A stretch of DNA of 64,000 bases from Frigoribacterium sp. ACAM 257 (GTDB lineage Bacteria > Actinomycetota > Actinomycetes > Actinomycetales > Microbacteriaceae), in assembly GCF_007954365.1 (NCBI RefSeq), contig NZ_VOLO01000001.1:1302001-1366000 (forward strand). Reading direction: 5' to 3'. Below are positions 25,249 to 34,253 of the stretch, piece after piece (positions within the stretch are counted from its first letter, which is position 1; every line of letters begins with the position of its first letter). The notes under the pieces are model-generated. The model was given only the letters and a program-made list of their open reading frames with translations. It ran no database searches and had not been told where the DNA came from. A program made the translations under genes and the position numbers.

Positions 25249-26472
25249 ATGAGCGACGACATCGAGCTGATCAGCGATGGAGAAGGTGTGGCCATCGTCG
25301 GTCCCGCCGAGGCAGTGGATCGCTTTCTCGCTGCGGAGGGACTCGACTCGCGCGACCTCGGTCTCGGGCGCGTCAGGCCGGCGCTGATCGCCTCGGGCGC
25401 TCTCGAGGCGGGCGCGAAGATCGCGGAGCACTCAGGCCGATGGGTGAAGCTCACGAAGCAGTCCGCAGAGGCCATGAAGAAGTACGACGTCATGAAGGGT
25501 GCCGGCAAGGGTCTCAGCCGCGGAGTCTTGACGGAGAACGGGAAGATCAAGGGCCTGATCCAGTTCTCACGCGGCGGCGTGAGCACCTTGACCAACCCTG
25601 CAGTCCTAGCGGGTGCGGCAGGCATCATGGCGCAGGTCGCGATGCAGCAACAGATGGACGAGATCAGTGAGTATCTCGAGGAGATCGACGCCAAGGTCGA
25701 CGACGTCCTTCGAGGGCAGAAGGATGCGGTGCTGGCCGACATGGTCGGCGTCGACCTGGTCATCAAGGACGCCATGACTGTTCGCGGCGAGGTCGGACGC
25801 GTTTCCGAGATCACCTGGTCCAAGGTTCAGACCACCTCCACCACCATCGCGCGAACGCAGGTCTATGCCCTGCGTCAGCTCGACGCTCTTGCCGAGTCGT
25901 TGGAGAAGAAGAAGATGTCGGAGCTCGAGGATGCGACCCGGGAGGTCGAGTCGAGGGCCCAGGAGTGGTTCGCGGTCTTGGCGAGCTGTTTCCAACTCCA
26001 GGACGGCCTGTCGGTACTGGAACTGGATCGCGTCCTCGACGCGTCACCGGAAGACCTCGACAACCACCGCCAGGGCCTCATGGCGGCACGCGACAAGCGC
26101 CTCGAGGTCATTGCCAGCAGGACGGAGATCCTGGTGGATCGACTCGAGGCAGCCGCGGATCTGGCAACGTCCAAGGTCCTGCTGCACCCCCTCGCATCGG
26201 GTTCCATCGTCCGCTCCAGCAACAATGTCGGCTCGGACATCACACGGTTCCAAGACGGTCTGGGCATCGAGAACTCTCACGACGTACAGGAAGCCAAACG
26301 TTGGACCACCGCAGTTGTCGAGATGCGCGACACGGCCATCGATCGCGGCGGTGACGGCGTCGACGCGGCGAAGCGCCTGGGCGACGAGACTCTCGACCGG
26401 GCCAAATCCGTGTCGGTCCTGGTGACGAGCAAGCTGGCAGACCGAGCTCGTCGCTGGCAGAAGAGCGACTAG
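25249..26472 (+). CDS. Conserved hypothetical helical protein
   Basis: The 407-aa protein belongs to no family I recognise. It begins with a short acidic beta-rich segment (DDIELISDGEGVAIVGPAEA). Next comes an amphipathic Ala-rich helix LTNPAVLAGAAGIMAQVAMQ that could touch or cross a membrane (about residues 113-132), then long coiled-coil helices (DEISEYLEEIDAKVDDVLRG; LDALAESLEKKKMSELEDAT). The start is fixed by GGAGG 5 nt before the ATG. A hairpin follows the stop. This architecture is seen in some phage-resistance and pore-forming proteins, but that is only an analogy. Confidence 0.75.
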   Translation: MSDDIELISDGEGVAIVGPAEAVDRFLAAEGLDSRDLGLGRVRPALIASGALEAGAKIAEHSGRWVKLTKQSAEAMKKYDVMKGAGKGLSRGVLTENGKIKGLIQFSRGGVSTLTNPAVLAGAAGIMAQVAMQQQMDEISEYLEEIDAKVDDVLRGQKDAVLADMVGVDLVIKDAMTVRGEVGRVSEITWSKVQTTSTTIARTQVYALRQLDALAESLEKKKMSELEDATREVESRAQEWFAVLASCFQLQDGLSVLELDRVLDASPEDLDNHRQGLMAARDKRLEVIASRTEILVDRLEAAADLATSKVLLHPLASGSIVRSSNNVGSDITRFQDGLGIENSHDVQEAKRWTTAVVEMRDTAIDRGGDGVDAAKRLGDETLDRAKSVSVLVTSKLADRARRWQKSD

Positions 26473-26477
26473 ATCTG

Positions 26478-26511
26478 CCTAATGGCGCACGAGGACTTCG
26501 CCGTCATTAGG
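26478..26511. terminator. Hairpin after the 407-aa gene
   Basis: CCTAATG pairs with CATTAGG and the stem continues imperfectly (GGCG/CGCC), 5 nt after the stop codon. No T-tract follows, so a terminator role is tentative. Confidence 0.45.
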
Positions 26512-26610
26512 TTCGAGACATCCCAGTTCGGCGAGCACTGCCTGTTTTCGGGTGACTGACGCCACGCCCCTCGATCCGTTGTTGACTTGTCGACGATAAG
26601 ATCGCTGGTC

Positions 26611-27684
26611 ATGACCTTTGCACAGCCGGCCTTCCCTCCTTCGGCCGCCCAGATGGTGGATCTCTTCGCCGGTCCTGGTGGGTTGGATGTTGCCGCAAGC
26701 TGGTTGGGGTTGTCCGTGGCTGGCGTCGAGTGGGACGAAAACGCTTGCGCGACGAGACGGTCTGCGGGGCTGGAAACCGTGCAAGGTGATGTGCGGGAAC
26801 ACAGTCCGAAAGAGTTTCCTCATGCAACGATCCTCACCGGGGGCCCCCCGTGCCAGACGTATACCGTGGCCGGGGCAGGTGCCGGTCGTAAGGCGTTGAA
26901 CCAAGTCCTGTCATTTATTGACCGTATGGCCGACGGGGATAATGTCTCTAAGGAGCTGGCCGCCTTGGATGATGAACGAACTGGTCTCGTGCTTCAACCG
27001 CTGCGGTGGGCGCTCGAGGCGCATCGGTCGGGAAAACCCTACGAGGTGATCGTCTTCGAGCAGGTACCAGCGGTCCTGCCCGTTTGGGAGGCCATGGGCA
27101 AAGTTCTGCAGTCTCTCGGTTATAACGCCGTTACCGGCATACTTCACGCGGAGGAGTACGGAGTTCCGCAGACCCGCCGCCGAGCAATCTTGATCGCGAA
27201 CCGATACCAGACCCCCGTCCTGCCAGCCCCGACTCACCACCGGTTTAGGAACAGGCAGGTGGAAGCCCTCGCGACTCGACCTACGTTGCTGCCGTACCGA
27301 AGTATTGGCGAGACCTTGGACCGAGTCGAGCCTTATGAACTGGTGTCTAACTATGGGACCGGCGGTGACCCGAAGGCCCGCGGCCGGCGAACTTCAAAAG
27401 AACCAGCCTTCACAGTCACTGGGAAAGTTTCCCGGAACCGCCTGTTCTCTGACAAAGGTGAGCTCAGGCGCCTCATGGTCTCAGAAGCGGGTCGACTCCA
27501 GACCTTTCCTGCTGACTACCCATGGTCGGGCAAGGACGTATCCCAGCAGGTCGGTAACGCAATTCCACCGCGTCTGGCGGCTCACGTTCTAGCGGCTGCT
27601 CTCGGTCGAGAGCTCCCCCCCGATTTCCTGGACTTGATGACGAAGAGACCGTGGATTCCATCCACAACGAGTCCTCGCTTCTAG
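26611..27684 (+). CDS. DNA (cytosine-5-)-methyltransferase (DrmMII-like position)
   Basis: The 357-aa enzyme shows the C5-methylase motifs in order: I (VDLFAGPGGLDVAASW, about residue 16), IV (TGGPPCQTY with the catalytic Cys near residue 80), VI (FEQV instead of the usual ENV), VIII (PQTRRRAILIANR), a variable target-recognition region (about 210-290), and IX-X (SEAGRLQTFP...QQVGNAIPPRLA). It transfers a methyl group from S-adenosylmethionine to cytosine, protecting host DNA. A TAAGAT -10-like box 8 nt before the ATG at 26611 and no ribosome binding site suggest a leaderless start. It precedes the four-gene helicase operon and may protect against it or against the NaeI-like protein's site. 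Confidence 0.9.
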   Translation: MTFAQPAFPPSAAQMVDLFAGPGGLDVAASWLGLSVAGVEWDENACATRRSAGLETVQGDVREHSPKEFPHATILTGGPPCQTYTVAGAGAGRKALNQVLSFIDRMADGDNVSKELAALDDERTGLVLQPLRWALEAHRSGKPYEVIVFEQVPAVLPVWEAMGKVLQSLGYNAVTGILHAEEYGVPQTRRRAILIANRYQTPVLPAPTHHRFRNRQVEALATRPTLLPYRSIGETLDRVEPYELVSNYGTGGDPKARGRRTSKEPAFTVTGKVSRNRLFSDKGELRRLMVSEAGRLQTFPADYPWSGKDVSQQVGNAIPPRLAAHVLAAALGRELPPDFLDLMTKRPWIPSTTSPRF

Positions 27685-27942
27685 CACAAGAAAAGGAGTC
27701 GGCCCCCGTCAGCCCATCCCACGGAGGGCCCCGAACGTGGGTCCCGACCCGCCACTGGACCTCGATCCGGGTTCTGATCTGAAATCGCCCCGCGCACCCA
27801 GCTACAGCACTGCCTGCACAGCCAGCTACGAGCCTCTGCGGCCCTTTGCTTTAAATTAGTGGCGCGTATGACGGCGTTCCCACAAGTGAAGAGTCCTCGA
27901 CCTCATTATGATCAAGGCATCCGCGTGGGGAAGGAACCAGCA

Positions 27943-30900
27943 ATGACGCACGATGTGTGGAGCGAGCCGAATAAAGTGCTCCTAGCTTTTCTCGAGAACT
28001 GGCAGTCGGTGGTTCCTCGCATCTATAGCGAGGATCCAAAGTTGCTCCAGGAGCATGTTGGACAGGAAAACTCGTTTCGCACGAGTGGCTACTCACGTCG
28101 TCAAATCACTGAACTGGTTCAGAACGCGGCCGACGCGATCTTCAAATCGGGACAAACAGGACAGATCAAGCTTGTCTTGACCGACCGGTACCTGTACTGC
28201 GCGAACGACGGCGCGGAGTTCGACCAGGCAGGGATCGACGCGATCACTCACGCCTACCTCAGCGATAAGAGGGGCGAAGAGATCGGTCGCTACGGCCTGG
28301 GTTTTAAGTCCGTGCTAGCCGTGACCGACAACCCGCAGGTCTTTAGTCGGTCGGTCAGTTTCCACTTCGGGGCGCCGGAAGCCCGAGTGATCCTGAGTGC
28401 GGTCGGTGCAAATGAGGACGACCTACCCATTCTGCGGCTACCCACGGTCTTGAACGCGGCAGACGCGATCGACGATGACGCCACTCTGTGTGAACTTACG
28501 GGATGGGCTAGCACCGTTGTGCGCCTTCCGCTTCGGGAGCATGTGGAGCTGGAGGAACAACTACTCGACTTTCAAACCCAGTTTCTTATTTTCACGCCTC
28601 ACGTCGAGGAGCTGTCGATCGTCATACGTCGTGGAGGTGTTGAGCGAGAGGTCGAGCACTCCTGCAGATCGGTAGGGCCGTCGTCCTATGAGCTGCGAGG
28701 GCCCGGACTCATTGCCCAGCAATGGGCCATTTTCAAGACGGCACATCAACCTTCCTTGGCGGCTCGGCAGGAGGTCGACGACGCGATTGCTCGCAAGTCG
28801 ATCCTCGTCACCTGCGCCATGCCTTTGGACTCCCCCGGTAAAGAGGGTGAGTTCTGGGCAAACTTCCCGTTGTCCGACCGGACCTCTGCCGTCGGTATCT
28901 TCAACGCTCCATGGGCGCTGAGCGAGGATCGCAGCCACATCCTGACCGAGAAGAAGTACAACACCGAGATATTTGACACGATGGCTCAACTGTTCGTTGA
29001 TTCTTTGCCACACCTGCGTACACAAGAGCAGCCAGCGCGCCACCTTCGATATCTACCGAGCCGCCCCCAGGAGTACCATTCCTTGGCGGACAAAGCCCTG
29101 ATCTCGCAGATTCATCGCAAAGCTTCGGAAGCGGCGTTAATCCCCGATTCCGGTGGGGAGCTACGTCATGGATCCGAGATCATTGCCCTCAACTACGGGG
29201 TTGTCCTCCCTGCGGCTGCCATGGCAGCATGGATCGCTGCTCCCCACACGCCTAAGCATGTACCTCACTTGTCATGTTACCAAGATGACAAAAATGGGAC
29301 ATTGAGGGTCCGCCTTCGAGAAATGCACCGGAGGGCATTCGCCGATGCCGGAGCTCTTCTTCAACGAGATTTGCCGCCTTCAAGGAACGAACTTGATCCC
29401 TCGGTCTGGTTGAGCATGCTCGGCGATGTGGACGACTCGAGGTACCCACGAGCCGCGCTGACGATGATCTCGATCCTTGAACCGGAGATGGCCCGGAAAT
29501 CGTTGTCCTCGGCTCGGATCGTTCCTACCGACCGAGGGCGGCGAGTGACCCTAAGCGAGTCAGCAACGGTGCACCTTCCTCCTGATGTCGGACCGGCGCT
29601 GCCGGGCTACGAGTTGGTGTCGAGCGACATCGCCAAAAATCCGTCCTGCCGCAAGGTGCTTCAGGAGTTTGGGTTTAAGACGTTGGACTCCGAGATTGTC
29701 TTCACCTCGATGCTCTCAACCATGGGGCCTGGTTCCACTGATCGTCAGTGGGAGGACCTGTGGGACCATGCCCTTAACCTCGAGCCACGTCGATTGCTGC
29801 TGATACTAAAAGACTGGAGGCGCGCGGGCAACGTAGTGAAGGTCAGCACGAAAGCCTCCACGTGGCGGGACTCCGAAAAGGTCTTCGCACTTCGCAAGCC
29901 TGCTGTAACACTCCCATGGCGAGATCGGGAGCTGGTACCCAACTTTCTGAGCGAGGACCTTATCGAGGCGCTGGGCGTCGTGACCGGCTTTTCACACCGG
30001 TACCCGGTGATCGATGAACCGGAGTTTGCACGCTATCGCGCCTGGGCAATCGAACGGGTCCAAGGAGCAACTGACGGGGATCAGAAGTCAGTACCGGAAG
30101 ACTGGTACTTCACTGAAGAACAAGGAGCAGGCCCCATGGGGCTCATCCATGATCTATTCCAGGTGAACCCACAACCGGTACCTGATTTGGTCCAGTTGAC
30201 CGCAGCCCTGCTTAGAACCGGCACTTCCCGAGAGTGGAATCTGCATAGCCCGGACGGATCAGAAAGCTTCACGGTACCGGCCCCGCACCTGTGGGCCGTA
30301 ATGGAGTGGGGTCTCGCAGAGACGTCCTATGGCGTGCTTCCGGTATCACGCGCAGTTTCCCCTCTTCTCCAACCGTACTTTCCTTGGGTGCCGGTACCCC
30401 TGGATTCGCATTTTGGCACGCTGCCGTTGGCCGAGTCGATCGAGGAGATCGACACCGACATGCTCCTGCAGGGAATGAGGGCAGGTCAGGACATGCAGGC
30501 GACTCCCGCATTGACCACCTCACTTCTCAAATTTCTCTCCGAAGCCCTTTCAAAGATCCGCGATGAGCAACGTTGGACAGGCGACGTCCCGGCCATCGTC
30601 GGTTCGGTTTTCGACCTGGTTCCCGCCGGGAACGTCTTTGTCGCATCCGACCAGGCGCAGGTCGATGTCCTGGTGCGATCGAAGAGTCCATACCTGTTCG
30701 TCGAGGACGGAACGCTTCGGAAGGTTCTTTTCGAGCATGCGGACTTCCGGGACGCCGCGACCGCCATCCAGTTCGAAGTAATTCCACAGCAACCTGCCGA
30801 GCCAGTTCTGCTCACGGACTGCATTCCGCCCGTGCTGAGGCTGCTCGACAGGGGAGATCGGCGACTCACCATCACAGAGTGCTCCGGGATCGTGGCGCGC

Positions 30901-32658
30901 CAGTTGACGCCGGCCGGTACGCAGGAGCAGGCCCTGACGCGGACGTTCTACGGTGGGACCATCTACGTGACCAGTGATCCTTCAGTGAGGGAGGATGCTC
31001 ACGATCTCCTCACTTGGATCAGCCAGGAAGTCGGTCTCCGGCTGAGTGCCGCGGACATTGATGATGTAATCCAAGCACTTAGTGACGCCGATACTAACGA
31101 AGTCAGGCAGCGGTGTCGTGCTGCCACATCTAACGAGGACCGACTTAAGGTATTGGCGACACCGGCTCAGCTCGACGCCAAGCTTCCTCGTGGTCTCACA
31201 GGCACCCTTCGCGCTATGAGTTCTTCGGTGCGCGACGGCGACATGGCTCGGTTGTTCCTCGATTCATTCGGCACTGACAGTTTGGCTCAATTGACGGGCG
31301 AGTTAAGGTCTCGCGGGTTGACGCCTCCTGACAAGTGGGGCGGCCTTGGGCCTGCCCGCAGGTTCGTCACAGATCTTGGGTTCACACCGGACTTCGCCGG
31401 GACGCCCAAGCCCTTGCGTCCGCCGTCGGAGACCGTGATGGGCAAACCTGGCCTCGGGGCGTTGCACGATTATCAGCGGGATGCTTTGCGTGAACTAAGG
31501 TTCTGCCTTCGTTCTAACCCCGGCAATGCCGATAAGGCACTCCTGGAGTTGCCGACCGGCGCCGGGAAGACCCGTGTTGCTGTCGAATCGCTGGTGAAGG
31601 CGTTTTTGGACCGCGATTTCGCGACAACTGGCCCGGTGTTGTGGATCGCCCAGTCGGCGGAACTGTGTGAACAGGCCATCACGACGTGGAGTGAGGTTTG
31701 GCGGGAGTTCTCCGATGAAAGGTCGTTGAGTATAAATCGATTCTTTGGTGGGCATCGACCTCAAGTACCCGAGTTGGAGTTGAGCGTGGTCGTAGCTACC
31801 GATGCGATGCTTTATGAGCACATCGACGATGATTCGTACGACTGGATCTATTCGCCTGTCGCCGTGATCGTCGACGAGGCTCACCGGGCAGCGGATAGTA
31901 AGACGTATCGCAGGATCTTCCAAAGGCTCGGGGTTGACCTCGGGCACCAGGAGCGTCCCCTGATCGGTCTCTCCGCGACTCCATACCGGGGTAGGAGCGC
32001 TGAGGCAACGGAATTGTTGGCCAAGCGGTTTGGAAACAATCTTGTTCAAGCGTTGGGATCTAACCCGATAAAAGAACTTCAAGATCGTGAGGTGTTGGCT
32101 CGTATCGATCACGAGACCCTTCCCGGTATAAGACTGACCATGGATAAGTCGGAAATCGATTTCAACAACCTGTCGCAGGACACGTTGGACAGGGTGGGTG
32201 AAGACCAGGAACGGACGAAGGGCATCGTCAAGCACATCCTTGCACTGCCCGAGGGGTGGAAGGTTCTTGTGTTCATGCCGTCGGTGCTCTCGGCCCAAGT
32301 CCTGGCAACGATCTTGAAGAATGAGGGCGTCGAGGCAGCATCAGTAAGCGGGCGGAGTTCACGCGGTGAGCGGTCAAAGGTGATTTCTGACTTCAAAACC
32401 GGTTCTCTTCAAATTTTGGTCAACTGTGAGTTGTTAATCCAGGGTTTTGATGCTCCTCAGATCCGTGCACTTTATGTCGCTCGACCGACCCTGAGCGAGA
32501 GCGAATATGTGCAGATGGTGGGGCGTGGGCTGCGAGGACCTAAGAATCGCGGATCAGAGCGGTGCCTGGTAGTAAATCTTCAGGACACCATCGAGAACGT
32601 TAATGTTGATTTGGCTTACCGGGGGTTCACCCAGCACTGGGGGGTGGACGAATCGTGA
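27943..32658 (+). CDS. Sacsin-like HATPase fused to SF2 (DEAH) helicase
   Basis: The 1571-aa protein joins two ATP-using modules. The N-terminal 200 residues form a sacsin/Hsp90-type nucleotide site (YSRRQITELVQNAADAI, CANDGAEFD, GRYGLGFKSVLAVTD). The central 1000 residues are unrecognised. The C terminus is an SF2 helicase with Walker A LPTGAGKTRVA (about residue 1202), DEAH in VIVDEAHRA (1308), motif III GLSATPYRG (1341) and motif VI QMVGRGLRG (1523). It probably remodels or translocates on invading DNA. I chose the ATG at 27943 (GAAGGA 8 nt upstream); ATG 27868, which could be leaderless behind TTAAATT, would add 25 residues. Its stop overlaps the next start (GTGA). Confidence 0.8.
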   Translation: MTHDVWSEPNKVLLAFLENWQSVVPRIYSEDPKLLQEHVGQENSFRTSGYSRRQITELVQNAADAIFKSGQTGQIKLVLTDRYLYCANDGAEFDQAGIDAITHAYLSDKRGEEIGRYGLGFKSVLAVTDNPQVFSRSVSFHFGAPEARVILSAVGANEDDLPILRLPTVLNAADAIDDDATLCELTGWASTVVRLPLREHVELEEQLLDFQTQFLIFTPHVEELSIVIRRGGVEREVEHSCRSVGPSSYELRGPGLIAQQWAIFKTAHQPSLAARQEVDDAIARKSILVTCAMPLDSPGKEGEFWANFPLSDRTSAVGIFNAPWALSEDRSHILTEKKYNTEIFDTMAQLFVDSLPHLRTQEQPARHLRYLPSRPQEYHSLADKALISQIHRKASEAALIPDSGGELRHGSEIIALNYGVVLPAAAMAAWIAAPHTPKHVPHLSCYQDDKNGTLRVRLREMHRRAFADAGALLQRDLPPSRNELDPSVWLSMLGDVDDSRYPRAALTMISILEPEMARKSLSSARIVPTDRGRRVTLSESATVHLPPDVGPALPGYELVSSDIAKNPSCRKVLQEFGFKTLDSEIVFTSMLSTMGPGSTDRQWEDLWDHALNLEPRRLLLILKDWRRAGNVVKVSTKASTWRDSEKVFALRKPAVTLPWRDRELVPNFLSEDLIEALGVVTGFSHRYPVIDEPEFARYRAWAIERVQGATDGDQKSVPEDWYFTEEQGAGPMGLIHDLFQVNPQPVPDLVQLTAALLRTGTSREWNLHSPDGSESFTVPAPHLWAVMEWGLAETSYGVLPVSRAVSPLLQPYFPWVPVPLDSHFGTLPLAESIEEIDTDMLLQGMRAGQDMQATPALTTSLLKFLSEALSKIRDEQRWTGDVPAIVGSVFDLVPAGNVFVASDQAQVDVLVRSKSPYLFVEDGTLRKVLFEHADFRDAATAIQFEVIPQQPAEPVLLTDCIPPVLRLLDRGDRRLTITECSGIVARQLTPAGTQEQALTRTFYGGTIYVTSDPSVREDAHDLLTWISQEVGLRLSAADIDDVIQALSDADTNEVRQRCRAATSNEDRLKVLATPAQLDAKLPRGLTGTLRAMSSSVRDGDMARLFLDSFGTDSLAQLTGELRSRGLTPPDKWGGLGPARRFVTDLGFTPDFAGTPKPLRPPSETVMGKPGLGALHDYQRDALRELRFCLRSNPGNADKALLELPTGAGKTRVAVESLVKAFLDRDFATTGPVLWIAQSAELCEQAITTWSEVWREFSDERSLSINRFFGGHRPQVPELELSVVVATDAMLYEHIDDDSYDWIYSPVAVIVDEAHRAADSKTYRRIFQRLGVDLGHQERPLIGLSATPYRGRSAEATELLAKRFGNNLVQALGSNPIKELQDREVLARIDHETLPGIRLTMDKSEIDFNNLSQDTLDRVGEDQERTKGIVKHILALPEGWKVLVFMPSVLSAQVLATILKNEGVEAASVSGRSSRGERSKVISDFKTGSLQILVNCELLIQGFDAPQIRALYVARPTLSESEYVQMVGRGLRGPKNRGSERCLVVNLQDTIENVNVDLAYRGFTQHWGVDES

Positions 32659-34253
32659 AGTTGATTCCACCAGCTGATTACATCAGCGCTCAGAGTCGTG
32701 CGGAGCTTAAGGTCGCCGAACTGCTCACGGCTATCCGCTCGGACGAAGGTGTTGCCTACCACTCAGTCCACCTTCCTCGACACCGTAAACAGGTGATGGG
32801 TGAGGCGGACTTCGTGGTGCTGTGGAAGGGAGCGATCCTTGTGTTGGAGGTCAAGGGAGGGCGAATCGGTCGGACCGAGCACGGCCTCTGGTACTCCATG
32901 GACCGGCAAGGAGCTCAACATCCTCTACAGCGCAGCCCATGGGTGCAGGCCAAAGACGCTACGTTCGCGTTGCTGGACATTCTCGCTGAGCAGTCGGACG
33001 GCAGATGGCCATTCGCCTACGCGGTGGTGACTCCTGACCAGAATTTGCCGGCAGACGCGGAATGGATTCCGCAGCAACACATCGGGTTGGAGCGGATGAC
33101 GCCCTTAGCATTGGAGCGCAGCCTTGACGCGCTGGCCCGTATGGCTCGGACACCACCGGACCACGCTCGGCGCGAAGGTTTACGTCCGATGGCGGACCTC
33201 TCCATCGTCGTCACCTACCTGCGGCGGGAGGTGGACGCCATGCGTACCGTGCCGGACACCGAAATGCTCATCGAGCGGGATATCTTGACCATGACCGATG
33301 AGCAGGTCGATGCGATGCAGGCATTCGAACGCAATTCGCGGGTTCTAGTCCTGGGCGGGGCCGGCACAGGAAAGACCGTCTTGGCAATCGAAGCAGCACG
33401 CCGGGCGACCGCCGACGGCAGTTCTGTGGCCTTCGTATGCGGCTCCCCCGGCGTCTTGGACTTCGCCTCAAAATTATTGAGCGAGAGCACGGTTCAGTTG
33501 GTGCCCGTCAATTCGATTCCTGAAGAACCGGTCTTCGACGTCGTCGTGGTGGACGAGGCACAGGACCTACTCAACGTCGAGGACATGAGTCGGCTTTCCG
33601 ATTCTGTGCGTGGCGGATTGCACGGCGGCCGGTGGTGGATCTTCCTGGACCCTAATAATCAGACTCACCTGGTCGGGGTATTTGACGACGCGGTTTACCA
33701 GGAAATACAGGCCGGTGCCACCATCGTCGATCTGACGAAGAACGTGAGGAACGCCCGCACAGTCGTGACAACGGTCCAGTCCCATCTCGGGGCGGATCTT
33801 GGTAGCCCACGCATCGGTGAAGGGCCGGGCGCTTCAATCGTGCAAGCCCAGGGCTCGGAAGCAGTTCGACGTCTCTTGGACAACCGCCTTGATGCCCTTC
33901 GCGGCCAGGGCGTCAGTCGGAAAAAGATCACCATCATCAGTGCTGCCGCAGACGCCTCCTTGTCGATCCTGGCCGATGAGGGCCTGCAACCGTCGACTTA
34001 CACCGTCAACGACTGGTCCGTCGAGGTCGCCGCAGCAGCGAACGTAAAAGGCCTGGAGCGGGAGCACGTGATTGTCGTTGATGTCACCGACCTCGACACT
34101 CCCAGGGGGCGGGCCGCGTCTTACGTCGCGATGACCCGCCCTCGCTACTCCCTCTACGTGATTAGTTCTCCGAGCGCGTACCAGGTCATGGGACGAAACG
34201 CACTTCAATACATCCAGCAGGAGGCAAAGAAAGACAATGCCCGCCATGAATGA
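32655..34253 (+). CDS. NERD nuclease-related domain fused to SF1 (UvrD/DUF2075-like) helicase
   Basis: The 532-aa protein has an N-terminal NERD domain with PD-(D/E)xK-type residues (AELKVAELL, GEADFVVLWKGAILVLEVKGG, about residues 15-75). An SF1 ATPase follows: Walker A VLGGAGTGKTVLA (about 230), Walker B VVVDEAQDL (about 299), LTKNVRNARTV and the late motif YVAMTRPRYSLYVI. NERD domains are predicted nucleases, so this could be a helicase-nuclease. The GTG start overlaps the preceding stop and the end overlaps the drmA-like start, placing it firmly inside the operon. Confidence 0.85.
   Translation: MKLIPPADYISAQSRAELKVAELLTAIRSDEGVAYHSVHLPRHRKQVMGEADFVVLWKGAILVLEVKGGRIGRTEHGLWYSMDRQGAQHPLQRSPWVQAKDATFALLDILAEQSDGRWPFAYAVVTPDQNLPADAEWIPQQHIGLERMTPLALERSLDALARMARTPPDHARREGLRPMADLSIVVTYLRREVDAMRTVPDTEMLIERDILTMTDEQVDAMQAFERNSRVLVLGGAGTGKTVLAIEAARRATADGSSVAFVCGSPGVLDFASKLLSESTVQLVPVNSIPEEPVFDVVVVDEAQDLLNVEDMSRLSDSVRGGLHGGRWWIFLDPNNQTHLVGVFDDAVYQEIQAGATIVDLTKNVRNARTVVTTVQSHLGADLGSPRIGEGPGASIVQAQGSEAVRRLLDNRLDALRGQGVSRKKITIISAAADASLSILADEGLQPSTYTVNDWSVEVAAAANVKGLEREHVIVVDVTDLDTPRGRAASYVAMTRPRYSLYVISSPSAYQVMGRNALQYIQQEAKKDNARHE

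Noticed and set aside
23836-26610. Direct repeat of the tRNA-Pro 3' end at the left side of the island
   Set aside because: I looked for the tRNA tail (TCGGGCTGACAGGATTTG) between 23.7 and 27.8 kb and found only short chance matches.
27685-27942. A small gene between the methylase and the HATPase-helicase
   Set aside because: Only a weak CCCACG/CGTGGG inverted repeat and a TTAAATT promoter-like box were seen; no protein-like frame with a ribosome binding site.
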